Origin: Thiosulfatimonas sediminis
GTDB taxonomy: Bacteria > Pseudomonadota > Gammaproteobacteria > Thiomicrospirales > Thiomicrospiraceae
Direction: 5' to 3'
Assembly: GCF_011398355.1 (NCBI RefSeq)
Contig: NZ_AP021889.1
Location: 2,480,001 to 2,544,000 of the forward strand
DNA length: 64,000 bases
Under the pieces are notes generated by a model. It was not told the origin of the DNA, did not search any database, and was given only the letters and a program-made list of their open reading frames with translations. This document shows positions 27,198-40,384 of this stretch, piece by piece. Positions within the stretch are counted from its first letter, which is position 1, and each line of letters begins with the position of its first letter. The translations under genes were made by a program, and so were the position numbers.

Positions 27198-27313
27198 GCT
27201 TGGCGATGACCTACTCTCACATGGGAACTCCCACACTACCATCGGCGCTGAAACGTTTCACTTCTGAGTTCGGTATGGGATCAGGTGGGTCCATCTCGCT
27301 ATTGTCACCAAGC
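27198..27313 (-). rRNA. rrf: 5S ribosomal RNA
   Basis: The minus strand reads GCTTGGTGACAATAGCGAG at the 5' end and closes with TCATCGCCAAGC, which pairs with it. The conserved inner parts CCCATACCGAACTCAGAAG and CGCCGATGGTAGTGTGGG are present. About 116 bases; ends placed by the terminal helix. Confidence 0.96.
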
Positions 27314-27513
27314 AATTCGGTGTGCTGTGCTGGGTCGCTTTGTTTCACGCTCGCCAACACGGCAAATAGGTTTGAAATAATGTTTTGCAATTGCTGTTTT
27401 TAATAGGGGTAACTTACTTAACCTTAAACACTCAAGGTATTTATGCCATCTCTAAATCTTAGCCCTCATCTTCACTCTCTCGTTCGCACGACAAAAGTTA
27501 CTTTTGAGTTGTA

Positions 27514-30379
<2,866 letters not shown>

Positions 30380-30805
30380 TACAACTCAAAAATAACCTTA
30401 ACCTTTTGTGTCGCAGGGGCTTTCTTCATCTGATCCATTACTTGCTAAAATAATGCACCATCCAAAAGTCTTTCAATTAAAGCCTAATAAGTTGACAATG
30501 ACTAAGATTCATCGCTGACACAAATACACTTGAGTATTCTCAATTAAGTATTGCGTTACCTATTACTTTCGATTGTTAACTTGCGATTAACAATCCAGCA
30601 ATTGATTGAATGATTGGAGATCATTCAATCTCGTTATTATGACATTCGGCTGTCATAACAAACATTATTCCAAATTTTTAAAGAACTTCAGTTTTGAGCA
30701 ACTGAGAAGCGGAATTATAACATTCTCTTCTCAACTTCAAAATAAAACTGTTAATAATTTCTTAGCTTTTACGCTAAAACTTTATTAACAGGCTTACTGT
30801 GGAAT
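30380..30805 (-). other. Spacer between tRNA-Ile and 23S rRNA
   Basis: This AT-rich 425-base stretch belongs to the rRNA transcript. It contains a second boxA (listed separately). No protein gene is supportable. Confidence 0.8.
30675..30686 (-). promoter_or_regulatory. boxA antitermination element in the 16S-23S spacer
   Basis: The minus strand reads GTTCTTTAAAAA, a match to boxA (TGCTCTTTAACA-type) used by NusB/S10 antitermination. The same element in the leader reads GCTCTTTAAAAA. Both are followed by ATT(A/T)GG. Confidence 0.75.
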
Positions 30806-30882
<77 letters not shown>

Positions 30883-30917
30883 AATCGCTGAGTCCGTCTT
30901 AACCAACTCAGGTAAAT

Positions 30918-30993
30918 TGGTGGAGCTATGCGGGATCGAACCGCAGACCTCCTGCGTGCAAGGCAGGCGCTCTCCCAGCTGAGCTATAGCCCC
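30918..30993 (-). tRNA. tRNA-Ala (anticodon UGC)
   Basis: The 76-base cloverleaf starts GGGGCTATAGCTCAG and ends ATAGCTCCACCA. The anticodon loop TTGCACG has TGC. CCA is encoded. It is the first tRNA after 16S. Confidence 0.97.
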
Positions 30994-31057
30994 TAATTTT
31001 GGTAATTCAGAAAGAATTTATGTGAAAGCTCGCCTTAACTCGTAACCTTTTTATCTT

Positions 31058-32601
<1,544 letters not shown>

Positions 32602-32783
32602 AATCTTGCTAGATGTATTTCGATTCGTTCTCACGAATATTTAACACTCGGAATTGACAAAGTAAGCATGATAAATAAATAATAAATTATTCATTACCAA
32701 GTACATATTGTCATAAATTTCGAGATTTTTTTGCGGTTACTCACTAAGGGAGCTTCCACATAAATTATCTCTGAATTACCTAA

Positions 32784-32795
32784 TTTTTAAAGAGC
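32784..32795 (-). promoter_or_regulatory. boxA antitermination element in the rRNA leader
   Basis: The minus strand reads GCTCTTTAAAAA, about 180 bases before 16S and 43 bases after the P2 -10. Its copy in the spacer supports the call. Confidence 0.75.
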
Positions 32796-32837
32796 TTCAA
32801 CTTGGTTCGCTGTGCGTTCCTCGTTGGTAGGCCGCGC

Positions 32838-32866
32838 ATTTTATAGAAGAGTTAATTTCTTGTCAA
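32838..32866 (-). promoter_or_regulatory. rRNA operon promoter P2
   Basis: A perfect TTGACA and TAAAAT are separated by 17 bases on the minus strand. The bases after the -10 are GC-rich (GCGCGGCC), the discriminator type seen in stringently controlled promoters. An AT-rich stretch upstream could be an UP element. Confidence 0.85.
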
Positions 32867-33051
32867 ATGTTTTTTCAAACTTTTTTCAAAAAATTTTGTC
32901 GTTCTACTTTTTTACGACCCGTTAAATCGTTTCTTTACCTCAAAACCGCTTAGAGAACCCTCTAAAACAACCTCAAGTAAATCAACCACTTAACTTCAAT
33001 TTTTCTCGTCTTTCTGTTCCGCGTTTCGCTTCCCCCTCAAGACAGGTGCGT

Positions 33052-33079
33052 ATTCTAGGCATTTCACAAAACAACGCAA
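33052..33079 (-). promoter_or_regulatory. rRNA operon promoter P1
   Basis: TTGCGT and TAGAAT are separated by 16 bases on the minus strand, followed by a GC-containing discriminator (ACGCACC). It lies about 210 bases upstream of P2, giving the tandem P1-P2 layout known for enterobacterial rrn operons. Confidence 0.65.
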
Positions 33080-33153
33080 CCCCTTTTTTCGCTTTTTTTG
33101 CTTTTATTACGGATTTCTTTTACCAAACACCCTTATACCCACAAACTCACACT

Positions 33154-33174
33154 TTATCCACAGGGTTATGCACA
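33154..33174 (+). promoter_or_regulatory. Two tandem DnaA boxes
   Basis: TTATCCACA (33154-33162) and TTATGCACA (33166-33174) both match the consensus TTATNCACA perfectly, in the same orientation and 12 bases apart. They lie between tyrS and the rRNA P1 promoter, about 75 bases upstream of its -35. Confidence 0.7.
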
Positions 33175-33217
33175 GCACGCCCGCCAAACTTGCTTTTTTC
33201 TCCCCCTTAAAACCAAT

Positions 33218-33241
33218 AAAGCCGCTTGGAATAGCGGCTTT
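33218..33241 (-). terminator. Terminator of tyrS
   Basis: AAAGCCGCT pairs with AGCGGCTTT over a six-base loop; the T run on the minus side is short (TTTATTGG). It lies 27 bases after the tyrS stop. Confidence 0.7.
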
Positions 33242-33267
33242 AAAAAGGTAATTAGCTCAATAATGGT

Positions 33268-34458
33268 TTAATGGATAGTGACTCGAGCAAATTTACGTTT
33301 ACCCACTTGATAAACTGAAGTTGTTCCGCCCGGCATTAATTGTCGAGAGTCTTCGACTTTCTCACCATTAATCTTTACTGCGCCTTGCTGTGTCATGCGA
33401 TGCGCTTCAGACGTGGTTTGCACCAATCCAGCTTCTTTTAATAAGTTCGCCAAGGGCATCTCACCTTCCAAAGTCACTTCCGGCATCTCATCTGGAATCG
33501 CGTTCTTAGAGAATTTGGTTTCAAAATCTTTTAACGCTGCCTGCGCCGCTTCTTCGGAATGGAAACGAGCAATCAGCTCCAACGCTAATTTCACTTTAAC
33601 ATTACGCGGGTTCTCGCCATTGGCGACCGCCTGCTTCAATCCTTCGATCGTTTCAAGCGATTCGAATGACAGTAGTTCATAATAACGCCACATTAATTCA
33701 TCGGAAACCGACATCACTTTACCAAACATATCGTTCGGCTCGTCTTTAATACCGATATAGTTACCCAATGATTTCGACATTTTCTGCACACCATCCAAAC
33801 CTTCCAGAATCGGCATGGTTAAGGTGCATTGTGGCTTCTTGCCATAATGACTCTGCAGGGTACGCCCCATTAGCAAGTTAAACTTCTGGTCGGTTCCACC
33901 TAATTCGATATCCGCATCCATCGCAACCGAATCGTAACCTTGAACTAATGGATACAAAAATTCATGAATCGCTATCGGCGTGCCTGACTTGTAACGATCT
34001 TCAAAATCGTTACGTTCCAACATACGCGCAACCGTTTGCGTCGCAGCCAGTTTAATCATATCCGCCGCGGACATCTGACCCATCCACTCGGAGTTAAACA
34101 TAACGGTGGTTTTGGCTGGATCCAAAATTTTGAAAACCTGTTCTTTATAAGTTTCGGCATTTTTAGCAATCGCTTCCACTGACAATGGAGGGCGCGTTGC
34201 ACTTTTACCGGTCGGATCGCCAATCATCGCGGTGAAATCACCAATTAAAAACAACACTTCGTGGCCTAAATCCTGAAACTGCTTGAGCTTATTAATCAGT
34301 ACCGTGTGACCTAGGTGTAAATCCGGCGCTGTTGGATCAAAACCCGCTTTAACACGTAACGGCTTCCCGCTCTCTAAACGTTCAATAAGTTCTTTTTCGA
34401 CGAGAATTTCTTCTGCACCACGTTTAATAATCGCTAACTGTTCTTGTACTGATTTCAT
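33268..34458 (-). CDS. tyrS: Tyrosyl-tRNA synthetase, TyrS2/TyrZ (beta) type
   Basis: The class I synthetase charges tRNA-Tyr. The 396-residue protein has HLGH (residues 48-51) in the HIGH position within [23 protein letters not shown] (226-230), [13 protein letters not shown], and a C-terminal S4 RNA-binding domain ([18 protein letters not shown]). The [17 protein letters not shown] pattern marks the subgroup found in many gammaproteobacteria such as Pseudomonas and Xanthomonas, rather than the Escherichia coli type. A terminator follows; no T-box is expected in this phylum and none is seen. Confidence 0.97.
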   Translation of the reverse strand: MKSVQEQLAIIKRGAEEILVEKELIERLESGKPLRVKAGFDPTAPDLHLGHTVLINKLKQFQDLGHEVLFLIGDFTAMIGDPTGKSATRPPLSVEAIAKNAETYKEQVFKILDPAKTTVMFNSEWMGQMSAADMIKLAATQTVARMLERNDFEDRYKSGTPIAIHEFLYPLVQGYDSVAMDADIELGGTDQKFNLLMGRTLQSHYGKKPQCTLTMPILEGLDGVQKMSKSLGNYIGIKDEPNDMFGKVMSVSDELMWRYYELLSFESLETIEGLKQAVANGENPRNVKVKLALELIARFHSEEAAQAALKDFETKFSKNAIPDEMPEVTLEGEMPLANLLKEAGLVQTTSEAHRMTQQGAVKINGEKVEDSRQLMPGGTTSVYQVGKRKFARVTIH

Positions 34459-34563
34459 ATGACTTTAATTTTTCTTTATGAATGTAAACCCCGTGTCGTA
34501 AGACACCTGGTTGATTTAAAATGTTTACTCGGTTTATGTAAAGTGACGCAAAATTAAGTCTTC

Positions 34564-35508
34564 CTAACCACAAAGTACGGTATCGGTATTTAATTGCAAG
34601 CGGCCAGTCAACTCAGCGACCGAGTTTAAATTATGCTGTTTAAGGTATTTGGCAATCCCTTTATTCACTTTTTTGACAATCAACGGATCTTTCGCCACCG
34701 CTGTCCCAATCGCGACCATCGACGCACCTGCCAAGAAAAACTCAATGGCATCTTCTGCACTGGCGATACCACCCAAACCGATAATTGGAATATTGTGCTG
34801 CTTAGCAACCTGATAGACCTGATGCACTTTCAACAGTGCAACCGGTTTAATTGCTGGACCAGATAGACCGCCTTGATTATTCCCCAATGTCGGGCGCTGG
34901 CTGTGAATGTCAATCTGCATCCCCATCAACGTATTAATCGCCGACAACGCATCGGCACCAGCATCAATCACTCGACGCGCCCCTTCGGCAATATCAGTCT
35001 GATTTGGTGACAACTTCACAATCAAAGGTTTACTGGTCGCTGCACGACACGCCTCAACCACCCGCGCCGCCATTTCTGGATCATTGCCAAAGGCCGCACC
35101 GCCCTTTTTGACGTTTGGACAAGAGATATTAATTTCCATTGCCGGCAATGCGGTTTGATCAAACAGACGAACCACTTCCACATACTCTTCGATGGATGAA
35201 CCGGACACATTGATGATGAACTGCGTTGCACTCATATCCAGCTTCGGCAAGTACTTGGCAATCACTTCACGTGCACCTGGATTTTGCAGACCGACTGAGT
35301 TAAGCAAACCGCTTGGTGACTCCATGACGCGCTCCGGCTTATTACCCAGTTTGGGCTCTAAGGTCGTGCCTTTTAAAAACACCGCACCGACATCCTTATT
35401 GGAAAAGCCGCAAACTGACTGGTATTCTATGCCGTATCCAGCATTCCCAGAGGCCATTGCCACCGGGTTTTGAAACTGAATACCACAGATATTGACTGAC
35501 AAATCCAT
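34564..35508 (-). CDS. pyrD: Dihydroorotate dehydrogenase, class 1B type
   Basis: The enzyme oxidises dihydroorotate to orotate in pyrimidine synthesis. The 314-residue FMN barrel begins [21 protein letters not shown] and has the catalytic Cys130 in [15 protein letters not shown], the hallmark of class 1 enzymes (class 2 has Ser). [19 protein letters not shown] and [29 protein letters not shown] are typical for class 1B, which normally uses NAD via the PyrK iron-sulfur subunit. No pyrK is in this window. There is no N-terminal membrane helix. It is divergent from trmL with only 18 bases between the start codons. Confidence 0.92.
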   Translation of the reverse strand: MDLSVNICGIQFQNPVAMASGNAGYGIEYQSVCGFSNKDVGAVFLKGTTLEPKLGNKPERVMESPSGLLNSVGLQNPGAREVIAKYLPKLDMSATQFIINVSGSSIEEYVEVVRLFDQTALPAMEINISCPNVKKGGAAFGNDPEMAARVVEACRAATSKPLIVKLSPNQTDIAEGARRVIDAGADALSAINTLMGMQIDIHSQRPTLGNNQGGLSGPAIKPVALLKVHQVYQVAKQHNIPIIGLGGIASAEDAIEFFLAGASMVAIGTAVAKDPLIVKKVNKGIAKYLKQHNLNSVAELTGRLQLNTDTVLCG

Positions 35509-35526
35509 ATAGATGACTTCCTAATT

Positions 35527-35994
35527 ATGTTGCATATTATTCTTTATGAGCCGGAAATTCCGCAAAACACCGGCGCCTTGATTCGCCTGAGCGCCAATAT
35601 GGGCGCACATTTACATTTAATCCATCCGATCATGTTTGATTTGAGCGAAAAAAAAGTACGCCGTGCCGGACTGGATTACGCCGAACTGGCCAATGTGCAT
35701 GAACATGCCAATTTGCAAGCGTGTTTGGCAACCATACAACCCAACCGGGTCTTCGCGCTCACCACTAAAACCACACGTTATTATACCGATGAAACCTTTC
35801 AAGACGGCGATGCGTTTTTATTTGGTCCGGAAAGCCGAGGCTTACCAAAAGAAGTTATTGAAAGCCTACCTTTTGAACAACGTCTAACCATTCCAATGGT
35901 GCCAGGCGGCCGCAGCCTAAATCTCGCCAACGCGGTATCAGTAATGGCCTATGAAGCTTGGCGGCAACTCGACTTTAGCATGTCTTTAAAATAA
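35527..35994 (+). CDS. trmL: tRNA (cytidine/uridine-34 2'-O)-methyltransferase TrmL
   Basis: This SPOUT-family enzyme methylates the wobble base of tRNA-Leu. The 155-residue protein begins [21 protein letters not shown] and has [13 protein letters not shown], and [29 protein letters not shown] with the knotted SAM site. Length is exactly that of the family. No ribosome binding site is visible in the short space to the divergent pyrD start, so it may be leaderless or weakly initiated. It is convergent with gpsA, with five bases between the stops. Confidence 0.95.
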   Translation: MLHIILYEPEIPQNTGALIRLSANMGAHLHLIHPIMFDLSEKKVRRAGLDYAELANVHEHANLQACLATIQPNRVFALTTKTTRYYTDETFQDGDAFLFGPESRGLPKEVIESLPFEQRLTIPMVPGGRSLNLANAVSVMAYEAWRQLDFSMSLK

Positions 35995-35999
35995 ACCGC

Positions 36000-37019
36000 T
36001 TAATCAGTTTCCGGTTTGCCATCGCGCGCAAGCAACGCTTGCGCCGCTTGCTGCGGACTGATTTGACTTTCAACCAATCGAAATACCTGCTGCATAATCG
36101 GCAAATCCAAATCTAGACGTTCTGCTATTTGCTGTACAGCCCGCACAGCTTTAACACCTTCGACCACTTGCCCAATACTAGCGAGAACCTCATCAACTTG
36201 AGCATTAGGCTGCGCTAATTGATAACCAAAGCGGCGATTTCGTGACAAATCATCGGTACACGTCAACACCAAATCACCTAAACCAGCTAAGCCCATCATG
36301 GTTTCAGTCTGCCCACCCAGCGCCATACTTAAGCGCATCATCTCCGCCATACCCCGCGAAATCAAAGCGGCTCGTGCATTCGCGCCCAAGCCCAATCCAT
36401 CCGAAACCCCAGTAGCGATGGCCATGATATTCTTATAAGCGCCACCCACTTCAACACCAACCACATCACTTTGCGTATACATACGAAAGTTTTGATGATG
36501 AAACGCTTGCGCCCAAAACTCGGCTTCTTCAAGGTATTTAGAAGCACTAACCATTGCTGTCGGCAGACCATGTGCCACCTCTTCGGCAAATGTCGGACCA
36601 GACAGGACAGCCCATGGTGTTTGCGCGCCCAATATCTGATTAGCCACCTTATGCAAAAGCAGCAATGAATCCGGCTCGAAGCCTTTGGTTGCCCAAGCAA
36701 AATGCAAAGGCGTTGCTCCTAAAAGGGGTGCCAACTGCTGCAGCACCTCACGAAACACGTGACTAGGCACAACCAACAAAATGCCGTCCACCCCAGCAAC
36801 TGCTTGCGCTAAATTAGCACTGATTTGTAAACCTTCAGGAAAACAACAACTTTTAAGATAACGCCGATTTTCACGCTCGGCATCAAGCTGCCGAGCACTC
36901 TCTTCGGAATGCGTCCAAAGCGTGACCGCATGACCAACACGCGAAAGATGCATCGCCAACGCTGTACCCCAAGCGCCAGCACCTAAAACCGCAATTTTCT
37001 GCATCGTTAGGTCACTCAT
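36000..37019 (-). CDS. gpsA: Glycerol-3-phosphate dehydrogenase [NAD(P)+]
   Basis: GpsA reduces dihydroxyacetone phosphate to sn-glycerol 3-phosphate for phospholipid synthesis. The 339-residue protein has the Rossmann start IAVLGAGAWGTALAMHLS, then SGPTFAEEVAHGLPTA, GVEVGGAYKNIMAIATGVSDGLGLG with the catalytic Lys, and LAGLGDLVLTCTDDLSRNRRFG. GGTGAA is ahead of the ATG used. It follows secB by 28 bases and is the last gene of the rhodanese-grxC-secB-gpsA cluster conserved in gammaproteobacteria. Confidence 0.97.
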   Translation of the reverse strand: MSDLTMQKIAVLGAGAWGTALAMHLSRVGHAVTLWTHSEESARQLDAERENRRYLKSCCFPEGLQISANLAQAVAGVDGILLVVPSHVFREVLQQLAPLLGATPLHFAWATKGFEPDSLLLLHKVANQILGAQTPWAVLSGPTFAEEVAHGLPTAMVSASKYLEEAEFWAQAFHHQNFRMYTQSDVVGVEVGGAYKNIMAIATGVSDGLGLGANARAALISRGMAEMMRLSMALGGQTETMMGLAGLGDLVLTCTDDLSRNRRFGYQLAQPNAQVDEVLASIGQVVEGVKAVRAVQQIAERLDLDLPIMQQVFRLVESQISPQQAAQALLARDGKPETD

Positions 37020-37047
37020 CGGTTCACCAATCCAATCACCTTATCGA

Positions 37048-37497
37048 CTATTGTGCGGTTGGCTGCTGAGCATTCTGCTGACTTTGTAAATGACTGTGAT
37101 ACATCGCGTCAAAATTAACCGGCTCCAACAACAACTGCGGAAAACCACCGCGCTGAACCAAGTCCGATACCACTTCACGAGCGTACGGGAACAGTGTATT
37201 TGGACAACCTGAGCCTAATAAATAACCTAGCTCGGCTTCTTCAAAACCTTTCAGTGTAAAAATACCTGCTTGTTCGACCTCGCATAAAAATGCGGTTTTA
37301 TCTTCAACTTTAGTCGTCGCAGTGACGCGCAAAACAACGTGAAAAACATCCTCTCCTAATTTTGAACTTTCCACATTTAAATCAACCGCCAACTGTGGCT
37401 GAAAATTTGTAGTAAACAGTTCTGGCGTGTTTGGTGATTCAAACGAGATATCTTTGGTGTAGATTTTTTGGATTGAAAACACTTGTTGTTCAGACAT
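37048..37497 (-). CDS. secB: Protein-export chaperone SecB
   Basis: SecB is a tetrameric cytosolic chaperone that keeps preproteins unfolded and hands them to SecA. The 149-residue acidic protein has FSIQKIYTKDISFESPNTPELF, the SecA-binding GIFTLKGFEEAELGYLLGSGCPNTLFPYAREVVSDLVQRGGFPQLLLEPVNFDAMY region (only part needed to recognise it) and a Gln-rich tail (QSQQNAQQPTAQ). It lies between grxC and gpsA on the same strand; a hairpin in the 107-base gap after grxC may cause partial termination. Confidence 0.97.
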   Translation of the reverse strand: MSEQQVFSIQKIYTKDISFESPNTPELFTTNFQPQLAVDLNVESSKLGEDVFHVVLRVTATTKVEDKTAFLCEVEQAGIFTLKGFEEAELGYLLGSGCPNTLFPYAREVVSDLVQRGGFPQLLLEPVNFDAMYHSHLQSQQNAQQPTAQ

Positions 37498-37556
37498 AAT
37501 TTTTTCCTAAATTTGATTCAGTCACTAAGCGCAAAAGCCCTTAGTTAAAAAGCACA

Positions 37557-37578
37557 AAGGCAAGCCAAAGCTTGCCTT
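37557..37578 (-). terminator. Hairpin between grxC and secB
   Basis: AAGGCAAG pairs perfectly with CTTGCCTT over a six-base loop. On the minus strand it is followed by TTTGTGC and then five T, so it is probably a leaky terminator within the operon. Confidence 0.6.
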
Positions 37579-37604
37579 AAAATTCCCATCAACTGCGCGA
37601 CGGC

Positions 37605-37859
37605 TTAACCATTTAACAGAGTATCAAGCTGACCACGTTTATCCGCAGCGGAAAGATCATCAAACCCTCCCACATGATGCTCGCCAATGTAAATTTGTGG
37701 CACGGTGTTACGGCCAGTCTTGGCTTCGAGCGCCGCCCAGGCATCACGGTCATTACCGATATCAATCACTTCATACTGCACACCCTTGCCGTCAAGCAAA
37801 CGCTTGGCCATATTACAAAATGGGCAGCTACGAGTGAGATAGATTACAACTTGTGGCAT
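37605..37859 (-). CDS. grxC: Glutaredoxin 3
   Basis: This small glutathione-dependent thiol reductase has 84 residues from the chosen start MPQVVIYLTRS, which has AAGGAG seven bases upstream. The active site is CPFC (Cys12, Cys15), followed by the cis-proline segment NTVPQIYIGEHHVGGFDDL that binds glutathione. The frame extends seven codons further to a TTG, but that would place the ribosome binding site inside the gene. It follows the rhodanese gene by 29 bases. Confidence 0.95.
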   Translation of the reverse strand: MPQVVIYLTRSCPFCNMAKRLLDGKGVQYEVIDIGNDRDAWAALEAKTGRNTVPQIYIGEHHVGGFDDLSAADKRGQLDTLLNG

Positions 37860-37888
37860 ATCTTGCTCCTTAATCAACACCGGCTGTT

Positions 37889-38338
37889 TTAGCTGTTTGA
37901 CTTGTTTTTGTTTTTTTTTGAACGTTCACGCCCAACAGGCAATCCTGCCGCTTTCCACGCAGTGATACCGCCGCGTAAATTGTGAACAGCGGTGTAACCG
38001 TCTTTGACCAAGGTCATTGCCGCGCGCGACGAACGACCACCACTCAAGCAATACACTAAAATGGGTGCGCTTTTGTCTTTAGGCAATTGCGACAACTTAC
38101 TCGCCAACTCGCCAACCGAAATATTGGTCGCGTTACCGATATAACCATCACGATATTCACCGGATGAACGCACATCCAAAACAAACGCGTCATCATTGTA
38201 CAAACGAATCGCTTCATCCGCACCCACCGTTTTAAACCCGGCAATTTTATCGCCTACATAGCTATAAGCCAGCATGACTATCACTACCAGTAGCGCAATA
38301 AACAGAAACATCTGTTCTTGCATAAATTCACTAAACAT
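37889..38338 (-). CDS. Membrane-anchored rhodanese-domain protein
   Basis: The 149-residue protein has one N-terminal transmembrane helix (FLFIALLVVIVMLAYSYV) and one rhodanese domain: VLDVRSSGEYRDGYIGNATNIS and the active loop VYCLSGGRSSRAA with Cys97. It ends in a basic tail (RERSKKNKNKSNS). It is equivalent to YibN of Escherichia coli, which also precedes grxC and secB. It probably carries a persulfide on the cysteine; the acceptor is unknown. In a sulfur oxidiser a role in sulfane transfer would be natural, but that is inference. Confidence 0.93.
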   Translation of the reverse strand: MFSEFMQEQMFLFIALLVVIVMLAYSYVGDKIAGFKTVGADEAIRLYNDDAFVLDVRSSGEYRDGYIGNATNISVGELASKLSQLPKDKSAPILVYCLSGGRSSRAAMTLVKDGYTAVHNLRGGITAWKAAGLPVGRERSKKNKNKSNS

Positions 38339-38433
38339 TCAGGATCCTTTGCGAGAGTAAAATCAAACCTGATGATTTTAACAGCGTAAATCGCTACAAT
38401 AAACGGAATTTACGTAAATTTTTTAAATATGGT

Positions 38434-40020
38434 ATGAACACTATGGGCCAAGAGCTAAAGCCAAAAATCAAAATTGCACACCGACCAACTGGGTTGATTA
38501 TTCTTGATGGCTGGGGTCATCGCGAAGAAGTTGCACACAACGCCATCGCACAAGCCAATACCCCAAACTTCGATAAACTCATTGCCAATAATCCAAACAC
38601 ACTTATCAGCACATCTGGATTAGATGTCGGCTTACCTGTCGGTCAAATGGGCAATTCAGAAGTTGGGCACACCAATCTTGGCGCAGGCCGAGTGGTCTAC
38701 CAAGAGTTGACTCGCATTCAAAAAGACATTGATGACGGTCGATTCTTCAATAATCACGCACTGCATGCCGCAATTGACAAAGCCAATCAACGCGAACGCA
38801 AAGTTCATATCATTGGTTTACTTTCCGACGGTGGCGTCCACGCGCATATCGAACACATTCAAGCCGCGCTTAAACTGTGCGCGGAGATGGGCGCAAAAAC
38901 CGTATTGCATATCTTTGCCGACGGCCGTGATACCGCACCGCAAAGTGCTTTGCGCTACATTGACCAAATTGAAGCATTCATTACCGAACTCAACGGCAAT
39001 ATACAAATCGGTTCGATTATAGGCCGTTTTTACGCGATGGACCGCGACAACCGCTGGGAACGTACTCAAGAAGCGTATGAATTAATTTGTTGCGCACAAG
39101 GCGCATTTAAAGCGGATAGCGCACGTCAAGCCGTTGAAATGGCTTACGCACGCGGCGAAACAGATGAATTTGTGCAACCAACCGTGATTCTGAACGAAAA
39201 GGGCAAAAAGAACAAAATCAAAGATGGCGACTCGATGATTTTCATGAACTTCCGTTCTGACCGTGCGCGTCAATTAACTCGCGCATTTATTCTTAATGAT
39301 TTTGCCGAGTTCCATCGCTGCGCAACCCCTCTGCTTTCTGCATTTGTTACCCTTACCGAATACCACAAAAACTTTGAGAAATTTGGTGCCAGTATCGCTT
39401 ATCGTCCAAGCAACTTAAAAAACACTTTTGGTGAAGTGATTGCAAACCACAATCTACGTCAGCTACGCATAGCAGAAACCGAAAAATACGCACACGTCAC
39501 CTTCTTCTTAAATGGCGGCATTGAAGCCCCTTACAAAGGTGAAGACCGTATTTTAGTGCCTTCACCTAAAGTACGAACCTATGACCTACAACCAGAGATG
39601 TCAGTGCCAGAATTGACCGAAAAACTGGTCGAAGCAATTGGTTCTGGCATCTACGACACCTTCATTTGCAACATTGCAAACCCAGACATGGTTGGCCATA
39701 CGGGTATTTTGGAGGCCTGTATTAAAGCCGTGGAAGCCGTTGACACTGCGCTGGGACAAATTTTGGAAGCCATCGAGAAGGCCGGCGGGCAATGCATTGT
39801 TACCGCTGACCACGGTAACATCGAAATGCTTCAAGACCCAGAAACTGGCGAACCATTTACATCACACACAACTTTCCCTGTGCCATTGGCCTACTTTGGC
39901 CCGCAAAATGTAACGCTTCGCGAAGGCGGCCGTTTACCGGATGTCATGCCTACCATTCTTGATTTAATGGGCATCCCACAACCGCAAGAGATGGACGGCG
40001 TCAGTCTTATTAAAAAATAA
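38434..40020 (+). CDS. gpmI: Phosphoglycerate mutase, cofactor-independent
   Basis: The two-manganese enzyme interconverts 3- and 2-phosphoglycerate in glycolysis and gluconeogenesis. The 528-residue protein has LIILDGWGHRE, the phosphoserine motif QMGNSEVGHTNLGAGR (Ser75), DGRDTAPQSALRYI, GRFYAMDRDNRWERTQEAY, and the metal ligands ADHGNIEMLQD and SHTTFPVPL. It is divergent from the rhodanese operon with a 95-base gap. Two nearby in-frame ATGs (codons 1 and 4) are possible starts. A strong terminator follows. Confidence 0.97.
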   Translation: MNTMGQELKPKIKIAHRPTGLIILDGWGHREEVAHNAIAQANTPNFDKLIANNPNTLISTSGLDVGLPVGQMGNSEVGHTNLGAGRVVYQELTRIQKDIDDGRFFNNHALHAAIDKANQRERKVHIIGLLSDGGVHAHIEHIQAALKLCAEMGAKTVLHIFADGRDTAPQSALRYIDQIEAFITELNGNIQIGSIIGRFYAMDRDNRWERTQEAYELICCAQGAFKADSARQAVEMAYARGETDEFVQPTVILNEKGKKNKIKDGDSMIFMNFRSDRARQLTRAFILNDFAEFHRCATPLLSAFVTLTEYHKNFEKFGASIAYRPSNLKNTFGEVIANHNLRQLRIAETEKYAHVTFFLNGGIEAPYKGEDRILVPSPKVRTYDLQPEMSVPELTEKLVEAIGSGIYDTFICNIANPDMVGHTGILEACIKAVEAVDTALGQILEAIEKAGGQCIVTADHGNIEMLQDPETGEPFTSHTTFPVPLAYFGPQNVTLREGGRLPDVMPTILDLMGIPQPQEMDGVSLIKK

Positions 40021-40037
40021 TCAACTATCAAGTCCAT

Positions 40038-40075
40038 AAAAAGCCCGGTGCGGAAAAATTCGCACCGGGCTTTTT
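40038..40075 (+). terminator. Terminator of gpmI
   Basis: AAAAAGCCCGGTGCG pairs perfectly with CGCACCGGGCTTTTT around an eight-base loop. This is a 15-bp stem with T runs on both strands. Confidence 0.97.
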
Positions 40076-40384
40076 GCTTTTTTAGCCGTCAAATCACGGT
40101 AATAACAAGCCTTCTTTGCAAAAACACACCCCTTTCAAAACCGCGTCACGCCGGACAAGACTCCTCTAAAAGCCGCTTTTCAATACCCCACCCTAGGAAA
40201 TCAAACATTTAGGCACGCCTTATCTGGCAATTCATATCAGCAATCGTTAAAATTGCCAACTGGCGGCTATCTAAAGTATAATCTCGCGCCCAATTTTATT
40301 TTAAACGCGTCTAAATAAATAAATCGCTTACAAATCAATTATTAAGCACGGATTTGCAAGCGGATGAATAAACAGGAACTGATT
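40076..40384 (+). other. Leader and promoter region of gltBD
   Basis: About 310 bases without a gene. The right half has a good promoter (listed separately), giving an approximately 95-base leader to gltB. I see no riboswitch-like structure. Confidence 0.6.
40253..40282 (+). promoter_or_regulatory. Sigma70-type promoter of gltBD
   Basis: TTGCCA and a perfect TATAAT with an 18-base spacer. Confidence 0.6.
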
